Source: RECM01 sp047921215 (GTDB lineage: Bacteria; Bacteroidota; Rhodothermia; Balneolales; Cyclonatronaceae). Taken from it: 64,000 bases of DNA. The stretch is taken from contig JBLRWO010000024.1 in the NCBI GenBank assembly GCA_047921215.1, forward strand, positions 1 through 64,000, in the 5' to 3' direction. A program made the translations under genes and the position numbers. Positions within the stretch are counted from its first letter, which is position 1. Every line of letters begins with the position of its first letter. The notes under the pieces are model-generated. The model searched no databases. It was not told the DNA's origin and saw nothing but the letters and a program-made list of their open reading frames with translations. This document shows positions 35,220 through 44,558 of this stretch, one piece after another.

Positions 35220-36494
35220 ATGACTGAACTTCTCAGAACGATCCGGGTACCCGGCGCCATCCTGATGGGTCTCGGTTCGATCCTGGGAACCGGTCTTTTT
35301 GTCAGCCTGGCCATAGCCACACAGATTGCCGGTAACGGCATTATTATTGCCATCGTCATAGCCGGTATACTTGCAGCCTTCAACGGCCTGAGCAGTGCCC
35401 AGCTTGCAGCCAATTTTCCCGTAAGTGGCGGCACCTATGAGTACGGATACCGCGTTCTGGGTTCCTACTGGGGCTTTTCGGCCGGATGGATGTTTCTTCT
35501 GGCAAAAACCGCTTCGGCAGCCACAGCGGCGCTGGGCTGTGCCGGTTACATCTTCTATCTGTTCGGCATCAACAGCCTTCCATGGCTCTATGTCGGTTCG
35601 GCACTATTCATCCTGCTGGTGATCACAGCCCTTGTTTCTGGTGGAATACACCGCAGCAATGTTGCGAACATGGCCATCGTTTCCCTCACGCTTTTTGGCC
35701 TGCTTGCCCTCGTTGCGGGCGGATCAATCCGGGAGGGTCTCCCCGTTCAGCCACTGGCCGACTCATTCACAGGCTTTTCCGGAAAATCCATCCTGTATGC
35801 ATCGGCGCTTATGTTTGTTGCTTATACAGGCTACGGCCGTATTGCAACCCTGGGCGAGGAGGTGGTTGATCCTGCACGGACCATCCCGAAGGCTATCATC
35901 CTGAGCATGGTCATCATCATAATACTCTACATCGCTGTAGCCCTCACTGCCATACAGGTACTCGGACCCCGGGCTTTCGGAGATACCGTGGATGGTGAAG
36001 CAGCTCCGTTGATGGTTGTTGCCCGAACCCTCGACATTCCCGGACTCGGAACACTCATCGCCTTTGCGGCCATCACGGCCATGCTGGGCGTGCTCCTGAA
36101 TCTGATACTGGGAATTTCGCGTGTAATGTTCGGTATGGCCCGGCGCAGCGATCTTCCCGCTTTTCTCACCGTCGTCAAACCCGAATCAAAAAGTCCGGTG
36201 GCCACAGTATGGGCTACAGGGGCACTCATTGGTATTCTGATCCTGACCGGAGATGTGGCCCTGACATGGTCATTCAGCGCGTTTACCGTTCTGATCTACT
36301 ACGCAATAACCAATCTGTCGGCCCTGCTCCTGCCCGCAGAAAAAAAACTCTACCCGGCGTGGATACCCGCTGGTGGTCTGGCCGGGTGCCTGTTCCTGGC
36401 ATTCTGGATCGATCCGGCAATCTGGATATCCGGACTTGTTTTGCTTCTTGCGGGAATTTGCTGGCATTATATTGCTTTAAGAAGATCAGAATAA
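35220..36494 (+). CDS. APC-superfamily amino-acid permease
   Basis: 424 residues with about 12 hydrophobic helices. Helix 1 has the APC unwound stretch GAILMGLGSILGTGLFVSLAI, then AFNGLSSAQLAANFPVSGGTYEYGYR and helix 6 SALMFVAYTGYGRIATLGEEVVDPARTIPKAI, typical of amino acid/polyamine transporters. It uptakes or exchanges an amino acid at the inner membrane. Exact substrate not predictable. Stands 93 bp after the methyltransferase on the same strand. Confidence 0.9.
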   Translation: MTELLRTIRVPGAILMGLGSILGTGLFVSLAIATQIAGNGIIIAIVIAGILAAFNGLSSAQLAANFPVSGGTYEYGYRVLGSYWGFSAGWMFLLAKTASAATAALGCAGYIFYLFGINSLPWLYVGSALFILLVITALVSGGIHRSNVANMAIVSLTLFGLLALVAGGSIREGLPVQPLADSFTGFSGKSILYASALMFVAYTGYGRIATLGEEVVDPARTIPKAIILSMVIIIILYIAVALTAIQVLGPRAFGDTVDGEAAPLMVVARTLDIPGLGTLIAFAAITAMLGVLLNLILGISRVMFGMARRSDLPAFLTVVKPESKSPVATVWATGALIGILILTGDVALTWSFSAFTVLIYYAITNLSALLLPAEKKLYPAWIPAGGLAGCLFLAFWIDPAIWISGLVLLLAGICWHYIALRRSE

Positions 36495-36552
36495 TCTCCT
36501 CTGAACCACTGGGTATTGATCTGTTGTGACAAACCTGTAAAACAAAAATATT

Positions 36553-37005
36553 ATGGATTTTGACCTCATTGACAAAAAGATTGCAGGCTTCATGCGCCGC
36601 ACCGGTACCATCGCCCTCCGTGTATCGCTGGGCATCATATTCATCTGGTTCGGACTGCTGAAGACGGCCGGATTTTCGCCGGCCGAACCCCTTGTTATGG
36701 CTACTGTTGGCTGGATGCCCATCTTCGGTGCCATGACATGGGTCATCATAATTGGCTGGTGGGAAGTGATCATCGGGGCGTTCTTCCTCTTCCGGGCCAC
36801 TATACGGATAGCCATCCCGCTGTTGGCCATGCAGATGGTGGGTACCTTCCTCCCGCTCATCATACTCACGGCCGTCACCTTTCAACCCGGCCATTTCCCT
36901 TATGCACCCACTATGGAGGGGCAGTACATCATTAAAAATCTGCTCATCATTTCAGCTGCCCTGGTGGTCGGGGGAACCGTCCGGGGAGATGTTGCGGACA
37001 AATGA
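36553..37005 (+). CDS. DoxX/DUF417-like small membrane protein
   Basis: 150 residues with four hydrophobic helices: ALRVSLGIIFIWFGLLKTAGFSPAEPL at the start, TWVIIIGWWEVIIGAFFLF, IAIPLLAMQMVGTFLPLII, and IIKNLLIISAALVVGGTVRG at the end. This is the layout of DoxX-like and YkgB/DUF417 membrane proteins, whose members are linked to thiol or reactive-chlorine stress in other bacteria. Role not established here. It starts 58 bp after the permease. Confidence 0.75.
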   Translation: MDFDLIDKKIAGFMRRTGTIALRVSLGIIFIWFGLLKTAGFSPAEPLVMATVGWMPIFGAMTWVIIIGWWEVIIGAFFLFRATIRIAIPLLAMQMVGTFLPLIILTAVTFQPGHFPYAPTMEGQYIIKNLLIISAALVVGGTVRGDVADK

Positions 37006-37033
37006 GAGGATGTTTAATCGACTTCGCTCATCA

Positions 37034-37098
37034 CTGTTGCTATTCCGTAACTGTGCTATCCCGTTCCTGTGCTGTTGCGTTCCTGTGCTATCCCGTTG
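37034..37098. repeat. Tandem 16-bp repeat, about four units
   Basis: Units start at 37034 (CTGTTGCTATTCCGTAA, 17 bases, diverged), 37051 (CTGTGCTATCCCGTTC), 37067 (CTGTGCTGTTGCGTTC) and 37083 (CTGTGCTATCCCGTTG). The array fills the short gap between convergent genes and its last unit overlaps the merC stop region (37088). It looks like slipped-strand expansion. A structural role as a boundary between convergent transcripts is only a guess. Confidence 0.65.
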
Positions 37099-37480
37099 AT
37101 ATCTTAACTGTGGCTGCTGTTTCGCAGCGACGACATTTTTTTTGATTCAGATAGTGTCCGGTAACAAGAATTGCGCTTCCGGTGAGCATACCTGGCAATT
37201 CGTAAACAGAGCCATGAAAAAACAGGCAAAATACCGTTATGATAACGATGCCGGAGAGAATCACCAGTGCAATCAGTATTCGTTTATGATTACATGCCGC
37301 GTCATAAATGGCAATGGCCGCTACAGGTACCAGGGGAACCAGTAACCAGATATGAAAATCGCCGAATATGGATAAAAGGGGTATAAAACCCACGAGCAGC
37401 GCTGTAGCGATGCAGTGTATGAGGCACAGAAAGGATAACCCGGCCCCGATTTTATCGATATCAAGATTTTGTGAAAACAT
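37088..37480 (-). CDS. MerC-domain membrane protein
   Basis: 130 residues with four TM helices and the MerC signature LSFLCLIHCIATALLVGFIPLLSIFGD (CxxxC-type pair in helix 1) and a C-terminal KKCRRCE with a Cys pair. MerC is a mercury importer in Tn21, but the stand-alone MerC-domain proteins of Bacteroidota are usually found with Fur-family regulators and zinc-related genes and may be metal transporters. The palindrome at 37513-37527 lies 33-47 bp upstream of its start, supporting metal-dependent control. No merA, merR or merP is present. Confidence 0.85.
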   Translation of the reverse strand: MFSQNLDIDKIGAGLSFLCLIHCIATALLVGFIPLLSIFGDFHIWLLVPLVPVAAIAIYDAACNHKRILIALVILSGIVIITVFCLFFHGSVYELPGMLTGSAILVTGHYLNQKKCRRCETAATVKISTG

Positions 37481-37512
37481 GCGTATGAATAATAGGGCAT
37501 TAACCTGTTAAT

Positions 37513-37527
37513 TGCAACTAAGTTGCA
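37513..37527 (-). promoter_or_regulatory. Palindromic Fur/Zur-like operator before merC
   Basis: TGCAACT-A-AGTTGCA is a perfect seven-base inverted repeat with one centre base. It lies in the 132-bp gap between divergent merC and the PAS kinase, close to merC. Fur-family metal regulators bind AT-rich 15-bp palindromes of this kind, and MerC-domain genes of this phylum often sit beside such regulators. The link to zinc or another metal is inference. Confidence 0.45.
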
Positions 37528-37612
37528 TTTATTTGGGCCTCTGAAACAATACACTCTGCATTAAGTTTAAAATTTTATAATTTACAGGTCCGGACAAACC
37601 GCTTGTGAGAAT

Positions 37613-39721
37613 ATGGTAACTAACCGATTTCAGCCATCCGGGACCGGTAAACATAGTGATACTGCTGTTGACCTGATCCCTGAATCACTTTCAGAATACC
37701 TGAACGTACTACCCGATGCTGTATTTATTCTTAACAGCAACGGGATTGCTCTTGATGTGAACAAAAATGCAGAGAATCTGTTGGATATGCCTTCAGACAG
37801 CCTGACCGGACACCCATTCAGACATTTCCTTGATACCGGCAGCCTCGATGATTATGATCTGTTTTTTGGAGAGTTGCTTACCAATGGCAAAAACCGCTCC
37901 AAACTCCATCTTATGCATGGCGAGGGTCATACCATCACCATCGACTGTTCTGCCGGAAAAATAATGCCCACGGATCAGTATGGCCCCCTGTTCATACTAT
38001 CACTGCGAAGTCCATCCGATAAAGCAGCTCTGACACCGCGACCCCATGGTTCACATATCGAACTGACTGAACTCAAGCAAAACCGTGATATCACCCTCCG
38101 TAAAATAAGGGATGAGGAACTGCTCAAGTTCGTTTCACTGGTCGAAAACAGTTCGGATTTTATTGGGATGAGTGACATGGATCAGCTCCTTATCTATATG
38201 AATCCTTCCGGGTGCAATCTGCTGGGAATACGCACAGCCGATCACATTCTGGGCAAACCGCTGAATGAACTCTATACAAAAGAGGGTGCCGTTCAATTTC
38301 GCGAGACGGCACTCCCAAAAATGCTCAAAGATGGTTTTTGGACAGGGGAAACTTCTGTGATGAATCAGATTTCCGGAGAGCCAATAGCCGTACGTCAAAC
38401 CCTTTACCAGGTAAAAGATGCTCAAACGGGAAAACCTGTATGTATTGCAACCATTCTTCAGGACATCAGGGAACGACTCCGGTACATCGATGACCTGAAA
38501 AGCGCCAAAGAGAGGGCCGAACTTGCTGACAGGGCCAAATCCGAGTTTCTGGCCAATATCAGTCATGAAATTCGTACCCCGTTAAACGGTATTCTGGGAT
38601 TTGCCGACCTGCTCGGCTCTAACATCGAAAACCCAACGAACCGGCACTATCTTGATAATATCAGAACAAGCGGACAAAATCTGCTCCAGCTAATTAACGA
38701 CATCCTCGACCTTTCAAAAATCGAGTCCGGCCGTATCGAGCTGCAGCACGATGTAGTTGACATGCATAGTCTGCTCCGCGAAATCGAGAGTATTTTCAAT
38801 CTGCAGCTGTTGCAGAAACGGATAACGTTTCGCGTTGAAGTCGATACTGCCATGCCACGCAAATTGATACTTGATGAAATCCGAATCCGGCAAATTCTGC
38901 TCAACCTGATCGGGAACGCAATCAAGTTTACCGGTCAGGGTTACGTAAGGGTTAAAGTACACCCCGGCAGCTATTCAGCCGGAAATAAAACCATCAACCT
39001 GACAATAAGCGTCGAAGACACCGGCATCGGAATTGATCCATCGCAGCAGCAGATCATATTTGAGTCGTTCCGGCAGCAGAGCGGGCAGAGCAACCGGAAA
39101 TATGGCGGTACCGGGCTCGGACTTTCCATCACCAAAAGGCTTACCGAAAAAATGGGTGGAACCATATCGGTTGCAAGTACACCCGGCAAAGGCAGTATAT
39201 TCACTATCCAAATCCCGGGAGTTGAGTGTATTCCGGAGCGCCCGTCTGACCGTAAACATCCGGTTACCAAAATCCCCGAACCAGGCATTGCCTCTGATAG
39301 AGACAATGAAAAATACACGGGTCAGAACACAGAATATGAAACAGCAAAAGCAGACCGGGACCGGCCGTCGGGCGGCAGCGGCAACCTTGATCATCGGGTC
39401 GGGTCCACCGAAGAACAGAACAGTACCCGGAAGACGGGATATGGCAGTGATCCAACCCTCACTGAAGAATTGATCAGCCGGCTCGCACATCTATATGAGA
39501 ACGACTGGGAGCGCCTCAGGAACACACTGATCATGAGCAATGCACGGTCATTTGGACGAAAACTCGAGGATCTTGGCATCAGCAGCAGGAACAGGAAAAT
39601 CAGCAGCTATGCCGCACTGTTGCTCGACCAGGTCGAAACCTTTGATGTGGAACGTTTGCCGGATACCATCCGGTATTTTGAAAAAATCTATCTGGACATT
39701 AAACAAAAGACACCCACTTGA
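37613..39721 (+). CDS. PAS-domain sensor histidine kinase without receiver domain
   Basis: 702 residues, no TM helix or signal peptide, so cytoplasmic. Two PAS-like domains (about 25-130 and 175-290, the second followed by a PAC segment CIATILQDIRERLRYIDDL) lead into HisKA with phospho-acceptor His318 in ANISHEIRTPLNGILGFADLL. The HATPase_c domain shows N-box GNAIKFTGQGYV, G1 VEDTGIGID and G2 GGTGLGLSITKRL. A Ser/Arg/Gly-rich linker (about 545-615) leads to a helical C-terminal domain ending FDVERLPDTIRYFEKIYLDI that usually follows receiver domains in hybrid kinases. Here the receiver is absent. The gene downstream carries one, suggesting a relay pair. Confidence 0.9.
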   Translation: MVTNRFQPSGTGKHSDTAVDLIPESLSEYLNVLPDAVFILNSNGIALDVNKNAENLLDMPSDSLTGHPFRHFLDTGSLDDYDLFFGELLTNGKNRSKLHLMHGEGHTITIDCSAGKIMPTDQYGPLFILSLRSPSDKAALTPRPHGSHIELTELKQNRDITLRKIRDEELLKFVSLVENSSDFIGMSDMDQLLIYMNPSGCNLLGIRTADHILGKPLNELYTKEGAVQFRETALPKMLKDGFWTGETSVMNQISGEPIAVRQTLYQVKDAQTGKPVCIATILQDIRERLRYIDDLKSAKERAELADRAKSEFLANISHEIRTPLNGILGFADLLGSNIENPTNRHYLDNIRTSGQNLLQLINDILDLSKIESGRIELQHDVVDMHSLLREIESIFNLQLLQKRITFRVEVDTAMPRKLILDEIRIRQILLNLIGNAIKFTGQGYVRVKVHPGSYSAGNKTINLTISVEDTGIGIDPSQQQIIFESFRQQSGQSNRKYGGTGLGLSITKRLTEKMGGTISVASTPGKGSIFTIQIPGVECIPERPSDRKHPVTKIPEPGIASDRDNEKYTGQNTEYETAKADRDRPSGGSGNLDHRVGSTEEQNSTRKTGYGSDPTLTEELISRLAHLYENDWERLRNTLIMSNARSFGRKLEDLGISSRNRKISSYAALLLDQVETFDVERLPDTIRYFEKIYLDIKQKTPT

Positions 39722-39771
39722 GGTACAACTATTATGCACTACCATACTGCATCACTTTTTGTAACTGACAA

Positions 39772-40920
39772 ATGGCAGTATCCAACGCTAAAAACATGCA
39801 AAATCCACTGATTCTGATTGTTGACGATATACCCCGAAACCTGCAGGTTCTCGGCAACATCCTCAAAAACGAGGGGTATGAAACAGCTGTAGCTACCAGC
39901 GGGAAACAGGCGCTTGCAACCATCGATAAAGCCAAGCCCGATTTGATTCTTCTTGATATCATGATGCCGGAGATGGATGGTTTTGAGGTCTGCAACGAAA
40001 TCAAATCAAATGTAGAGTATAAAGATATCTCCATCATTTTTCTGACCGGTAAAAGTGATGCGGATGAGATCGTGAAGGGATTCAGCCTCGGCGCAAGTGA
40101 CTATATCACCAAACCGTTTCAAAAATCCGAATTGCTGGCCCGCGTGAAAACCCAGCTCGAAATCAAGGCTTACAGGGATACGATTGAAGAGCAGAATGAA
40201 CTGCTGAACCGCCACAATGCCAATAAGGACCGGCTTTTCTCTATTATCTCCCACGATCTCAGAAGTCCGTTCCAGGGCCTTCTGGGCCTTACCCAGATGC
40301 TGCATGAGGAGTATGATACCCTCGAACGCGAAGAGATCAGTGAATATATCGGCATGATTCACCAGTCTGCGAACAAATTTTTCAACCTGCTCGAAAATCT
40401 GCTGCAGTGGACCATTGTGGAGCGCGGCCAGATTGAATTCAATCCACAATCGATACAGATCAGCGAAGTTATACACGAGAACATTGAATTATATTCTGCG
40501 GTATCCCGTAATAAGGATATCCGTTTTGAGATCGAAACGGATGAAAAGCTACATCTCCACACCGATCTGAACGCCCTGCATACCATACTCAGAAACCTGA
40601 TCTCCAATGCAATCAAATTTTCTAACCCCGGTGGCACCATCACCATAAAAGCCGTTGCCGAAGGGCAGTATGCAGAACTGGGTATCATTGACCAGGGAAT
40701 CGGTATGGAACCCGGCAGGGCAGAAAGTATTTTCAATATCGAACAGATGAAATCGAGCCCGGGCACCATGAATGAAAAAGGCAGCGGACTTGGACTTCTG
40801 ATTACGAAAAGCCTGGTAGAACGCGGTGGAGGGTCCATTCGCGTTGAGAGTACCCCCGGTAAGGGTACTGCTTTCTACTTTACCCAACCCGCTGTCGAAG
40901 CAGCATACAAAGAAACCTGA
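39772..40920 (+). CDS. Receiver-histidine kinase hybrid (REC-HisKA-HATPase)
   Basis: 382 residues. A CheY-like receiver (about 9-125, DD pair in IVDDIPRN, phospho-acceptor Asp62 in LLDIMMPEMDG, Lys in YITKPF) is joined by a short coil to HisKA with His161 in IISHDLRSPFQGLLGLTQML, then HATPase_c with N-box NLISNAIKFSNPGG, G1 IDQGIGMEP and G2 GSGLGLLITKSL. No input domain or TM helix, so the receiver itself must gate the kinase. It starts 50 bp after the upstream kinase on the same strand and is a good candidate to receive its phosphate. Confidence 0.9.
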   Translation: MAVSNAKNMQNPLILIVDDIPRNLQVLGNILKNEGYETAVATSGKQALATIDKAKPDLILLDIMMPEMDGFEVCNEIKSNVEYKDISIIFLTGKSDADEIVKGFSLGASDYITKPFQKSELLARVKTQLEIKAYRDTIEEQNELLNRHNANKDRLFSIISHDLRSPFQGLLGLTQMLHEEYDTLEREEISEYIGMIHQSANKFFNLLENLLQWTIVERGQIEFNPQSIQISEVIHENIELYSAVSRNKDIRFEIETDEKLHLHTDLNALHTILRNLISNAIKFSNPGGTITIKAVAEGQYAELGIIDQGIGMEPGRAESIFNIEQMKSSPGTMNEKGSGLGLLITKSLVERGGGSIRVESTPGKGTAFYFTQPAVEAAYKET

Positions 40921-41062
40921 AGTAGCCTTACCGGTAATGCTAAAAAAACTCAAAGTTATTGCTGAGCAGCTCGCGGATCGTTCAGCCCGGTCCCGTTTTT
41001 GACCCAACCTGCTTCAACGATCCTCTGGCCAGCCAAACCCAGTGGACACCCGTGGTTTCCGG

Positions 41063-43066
41063 TTAATCTGCCTGCCCTTTCACATAGCGGCCGAACCAGT
41101 CGAGATAGCGCTCATAGCGGTCTTTCTGGAATACCGGCTGCCTTATGCCGTGATGTTCACCGGGATAGACCACAAGCAGGGTTTCCCGGCCCAGCCGCTT
41201 CATGGCCTGGTACATCTGCTCTGAATTGAGGATCGGCACATTCCAGTCTTCGGCGCCGCCTATCCAGAGGGTCGGGGTTACAATATTGGCCACATCATTA
41301 AAAGGCGAGATGCGCTCCCATTTTTCCGGGGTTTCCCACGGCAGTCCCAGTTCCAGTTCCCACGTAAGCTGGTAGTGGTCGTGCCCGTAATTCGACCGGT
41401 AAAGTGCCTCGCTCGCGCCGGATATGGCACCCTTGAAACGGTCCGATTTGGTGATCACATAGTTTGTGAGGATGCCACCATACGACCATCCTCCCACACC
41501 GAGCTGCTCCGGATCGGCATAGCCTTCATCAATGGCATAATCAACTGCAGCCATCACATCCTCAAAATCCTTGTTGCCCCAGTCGGCGAACAGGACCTCC
41601 GAAAACGCCTGGCCATAGCCCGACGAGCCCCTCGGGTTAATCAGCAATACCACATAACCGTTTGCAGCAAACAACTGCGCCGTAAAATTGAAGCTGTGAT
41701 CAAACTGGGCCACCGGTCCGCCGTGTATCCAGAGAATGGCGGGATATCTATTCCCCTCTTCATAGCCAACCGGTTTTACCAGGAAGCCGGAAATTTCCGT
41801 ACCATCCTTGCTGTTGAATGTGATTTCCATCATCTCTCCGGTCTGGACCCTTTCGAGAAGGCCGGCATTGGCACGGGTAAGCTGACTGAGCTGCCGGCCA
41901 GACCCTGAAAAAAGTTCATCCGGCATATTGAACCGGCCCATCTGTGTAACAATCATACGTCCCTGCATGTCGAAATTGCTTACACTCACATCACCGGCAA
42001 TAACCCGGGTCAGGTTCTGCCCGTCGGGGTTGACGGATGCCAGCTGGCTTTCGCCCGCATCCTCAAGGATGAACCAGATCGACTGGCCGTCGGGCGAAAA
42101 CCTCGGGTTGCTTACATTGCGGTCGAGGCTTTCGGTCAGTATCCGGGGAGTGCCGCCCTGAGCAGGAATTACCGCAAGATGGTTGGTTGCGTACCAGATA
42201 ACCGAGGTGTCGGTAACGGTTACATAGGTGATCAACTTTCCGTCGGGGCTCCAGGCAGGCGACCTGTCGCTGCCAGGCGATGTGGTAACCTGAATCAGAT
42301 CCCGGCCTTTGTCGGTATTATCGGCATCCACGATCCAGATATCATTGTTGGAGTTGCCGTCGGGGTTATCGGTGCGGTTGCTCACAAAGGCAATCCGTTT
42401 GCCATCCGGACTCCATACAGGCGAAGACTGGTCATAGTCGCCTGATGTAATCTGCACGGCCGCGCTGTCGCCGGGGGTATAGACATAGAGATGTACACGG
42501 CGCCGGTCGAGATAACCCGTATAATCGCGCTTGAACTGTAACCGGTCGATTACATAGGGTTCTGGTTTCTTGTCGTTTCCCTCTCCCTCTGTTTCCGGCT
42601 TTTCATCCCTGATCATAAGCAGCAACCGCGATCCGTCGGGCGACCACTCGTAGCCGTTAACTCCTTGTTTGACATCGGTAATCTGCTGTGCTTCGCCGCC
42701 CAGCCGGTTCAGTGCCCAGACCTGGGTTTTCCCGCCATCGCGGGATGCCGTAAACGACAGGTATTTGCCATCGGGGCTCCAGCGCGGATTACCGGCCGAA
42801 TATCCTTTTGCGGTCATTGGTATGGGCTCTCCGCCTTCTGCCGGAACCATCCAGATCCGGGTTTCCGACTTGTTGGCATCAAGATCACTCTCCGACACGG
42901 TATAGGCAACCCATTTCCCATCGGGGCTAATCTGAGGGTTTCTCACATTTTTGAGCTCGAAAAAATGGTCCGTCTCAAGTACGGTTCGTGTGTCCTGTGC
43001 AGAGAGTTCTGCCACTATGAACATCATCATTGCTATTCCGATGCAGCGGTAAAGGGTAGGTTTCAT
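41063..43066 (-). CDS. Secreted S9-family prolyl-oligopeptidase-like peptidase
   Basis: 667 residues from ATG 43066, which begins the signal peptide MKPTLYRCIGIAMMMFIVAELSAQ. A start further upstream (43120) would bury it. The N-terminal beta-propeller has repeated WSPDGK units (PRWSPDGKYLSF, YEWSPDGSRLLL, PVWSPDGKRIAF and others). The C-terminal alpha/beta-hydrolase has HGGP, the nucleophile Ser in GGWSYGGILTNYV, Asp in IGGAEDWNVPI and His in GEHHGIR. It likely cleaves short peptides in the periplasm. Confidence 0.93.
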   Translation of the reverse strand: MKPTLYRCIGIAMMMFIVAELSAQDTRTVLETDHFFELKNVRNPQISPDGKWVAYTVSESDLDANKSETRIWMVPAEGGEPIPMTAKGYSAGNPRWSPDGKYLSFTASRDGGKTQVWALNRLGGEAQQITDVKQGVNGYEWSPDGSRLLLMIRDEKPETEGEGNDKKPEPYVIDRLQFKRDYTGYLDRRRVHLYVYTPGDSAAVQITSGDYDQSSPVWSPDGKRIAFVSNRTDNPDGNSNNDIWIVDADNTDKGRDLIQVTTSPGSDRSPAWSPDGKLITYVTVTDTSVIWYATNHLAVIPAQGGTPRILTESLDRNVSNPRFSPDGQSIWFILEDAGESQLASVNPDGQNLTRVIAGDVSVSNFDMQGRMIVTQMGRFNMPDELFSGSGRQLSQLTRANAGLLERVQTGEMMEITFNSKDGTEISGFLVKPVGYEEGNRYPAILWIHGGPVAQFDHSFNFTAQLFAANGYVVLLINPRGSSGYGQAFSEVLFADWGNKDFEDVMAAVDYAIDEGYADPEQLGVGGWSYGGILTNYVITKSDRFKGAISGASEALYRSNYGHDHYQLTWELELGLPWETPEKWERISPFNDVANIVTPTLWIGGAEDWNVPILNSEQMYQAMKRLGRETLLVVYPGEHHGIRQPVFQKDRYERYLDWFGRYVKGQAD

Positions 43067-43476
43067 ACAGGTAATTACTTTAATCCGGGATTGATGAGGA
43101 AAATACAGTGTACCACGCAAGAATAAACGAAAAAAATGTTAAATGCCTTTGTATTTGAAAGGATGCAGTAAAATCAGGCTTGACAGTGCCGAAGCGGCAC
43201 TGCGATAGCAATGGCCTGTTTGGCAATGTAGATCAACATACTGTAAATTGATGGTTTAAATTTTCCCGGCACCCGGTGAAGTACAGCTGGCATCGCTCTT
43301 CAAATTAACCGAACGGTACTGTGTGGTTTATCAGACCTTGTGTAACGCTTCTGATGTTAAAGACTCACACACGTTGGAAACGGGGCGATTATGATATCTG
43401 TTCCGATTATCACAAGCGGGCATGTAACAGAATCAATGCAACTGCTTTAATCATAATAAAACAAACGGATAGCACC
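43067..43476. other. Divergent intergenic region before the deleted hydrolase
   Basis: 410 bp between the S9 peptidase (minus) and the dienelactone-hydrolase remnant (plus). It holds a hairpin CAGTGCCG-AAG-CGGCACTG (43184-43202) with no T-run. The hydrolase frame stays open upstream to 43321, but the residues there match nothing and precede the signal peptide. Confidence 0.45.
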
Positions 43477-43866
43477 ATGAAATCATCCCTATTTATTCTC
43501 TTAATCCTTCTATTAACAGATATTGCCCTGGCTCAGGACTACGCCCTGCGCCAGATTGAGGAGTCGCCCCGCCACCATGAGTGGGTTCAGGTGAAAGAAG
43601 GCGACCGCACTATCCACAGTTTTGTGGTCTACCCCGAAGTTTCGGAAAATGTGCCGGCCGTAATCGTTATCCACGAAAACAGGGGCCTAACCGGCTGGGT
43701 ACGCAGTTTTGCCGATCAGCTGGCTGAAGCCGGCTATATCGCCATCGCACCCGATCTGCTGTCGGAATTCGACGGTGATCACGCCCGTACCAGCGACTTT
43801 GCCACATCCGATGCGGCCCGCAATCAATCCTGGGATTGGATAAGGGAAATCCTCGGAGGATTATAG
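43477..43866 (+). pseudogene. Dienelactone hydrolase with internal deletion
   Basis: The 129-residue product has a signal peptide (MKSSLFILLILLLTDIALAQ) and the N-terminal part of secreted dienelactone hydrolases: HSFVVYPEVSENVPAVIVIHENRGLTGWVRSFADQLAEAGYIAIAPDLLS. After TSDFATSDAARNQSWDWIREILGGL it stops. The catalytic region (GxCxGG nucleophile, Asp and His), normally another ~150 residues, is missing, and the last ~15 residues look like the C-terminal helix of the same family. The pattern suggests an in-frame internal deletion. The product cannot be an active hydrolase. Confidence 0.65.
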
Positions 43867-44036
43867 TACATTCTCATCGTGTCGGGAAACCTGTTCACTA
43901 TCCGGTGTCATATTTGTTTTCTTTTCACAATAGCCCGTTTTTTGTATTCGGGCATTTTCCGATTTTTCGTTATTCTTTCTACTGAATTCGGGTGCATCGC
44001 AACAGGATAACTCACCAACCCTGAAAACCTGGCTAC

Positions 44037-44525
44037 ATGTATATCTGGTCCGTTTTTATTCATCTGATCATCTCTGCCTTCTGGATTGGCGGCATGCTAT
44101 TTACTGCAGCCATCCTGGTGCCGGCAACCCGTAAAAAACTGGCAGAACACCGCGGACTCCTGTTCACCGAACTGGGCACGCGTTTCAGCCGTATTACCTG
44201 GGTCCTTTTCCCATTGCTCATTATTACCGGTATCACGGCACTGTATGGCAAGGGTTATTCGACTGACGACCTTCTGTCGTCCGGTTTCTGGGGTACAGCC
44301 TACGGTTCGAAGCTTATGGGCAAACTGCACCTGTTTTCGCTGGTGCTCATTGTGAGCGGTGTTCATGATTTCTGGCTTGGACCAAAAGCCGCCAAAATGA
44401 TGGAAACCGATCCTGACAATCCGAAAACGGCCACCCTCAGGAAAGGCTCCAGCTGGGTTGGAAGAACTAACCTGCTGCTGGGACTCGCCATCCTTTATTA
44501 TGCCGCTTCGCTGACACGCTGGTAG
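44037..44525 (+). CDS. CopD-like four-helix membrane protein
   Basis: 162 residues with four TM helices: VFIHLIISAFWIGGMLFTAAILVP at the start, RITWVLFPLLIITGITALYG, KLHLFSLVLIVSGVHDFWLGP and NLLLGLAILYYAASL. His8 and His92-type residues in the helices are those used by CopD-domain proteins. CopD moves copper in Gram-negative copper-resistance systems, but short stand-alone proteins like this one have no proven role. It has no copper gene beside it. Confidence 0.65.
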   Translation: MYIWSVFIHLIISAFWIGGMLFTAAILVPATRKKLAEHRGLLFTELGTRFSRITWVLFPLLIITGITALYGKGYSTDDLLSSGFWGTAYGSKLMGKLHLFSLVLIVSGVHDFWLGPKAAKMMETDPDNPKTATLRKGSSWVGRTNLLLGLAILYYAASLTRW

Positions 44526-44558
44526 GTATTTCGTACTGATTAAGGTAAACAGGAACAC

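Noticed and set aside
37088..37480. A mercury-resistance operon
   Set aside because: Only a MerC-domain protein is present. No merR, merT, merP or merA is found nearby.
43933..43955. AGCCCG...CGGGC hairpin as terminator of the hydrolase remnant
   Set aside because: Stem of only five pairs with an 11-base T-rich loop, so too weak to call.
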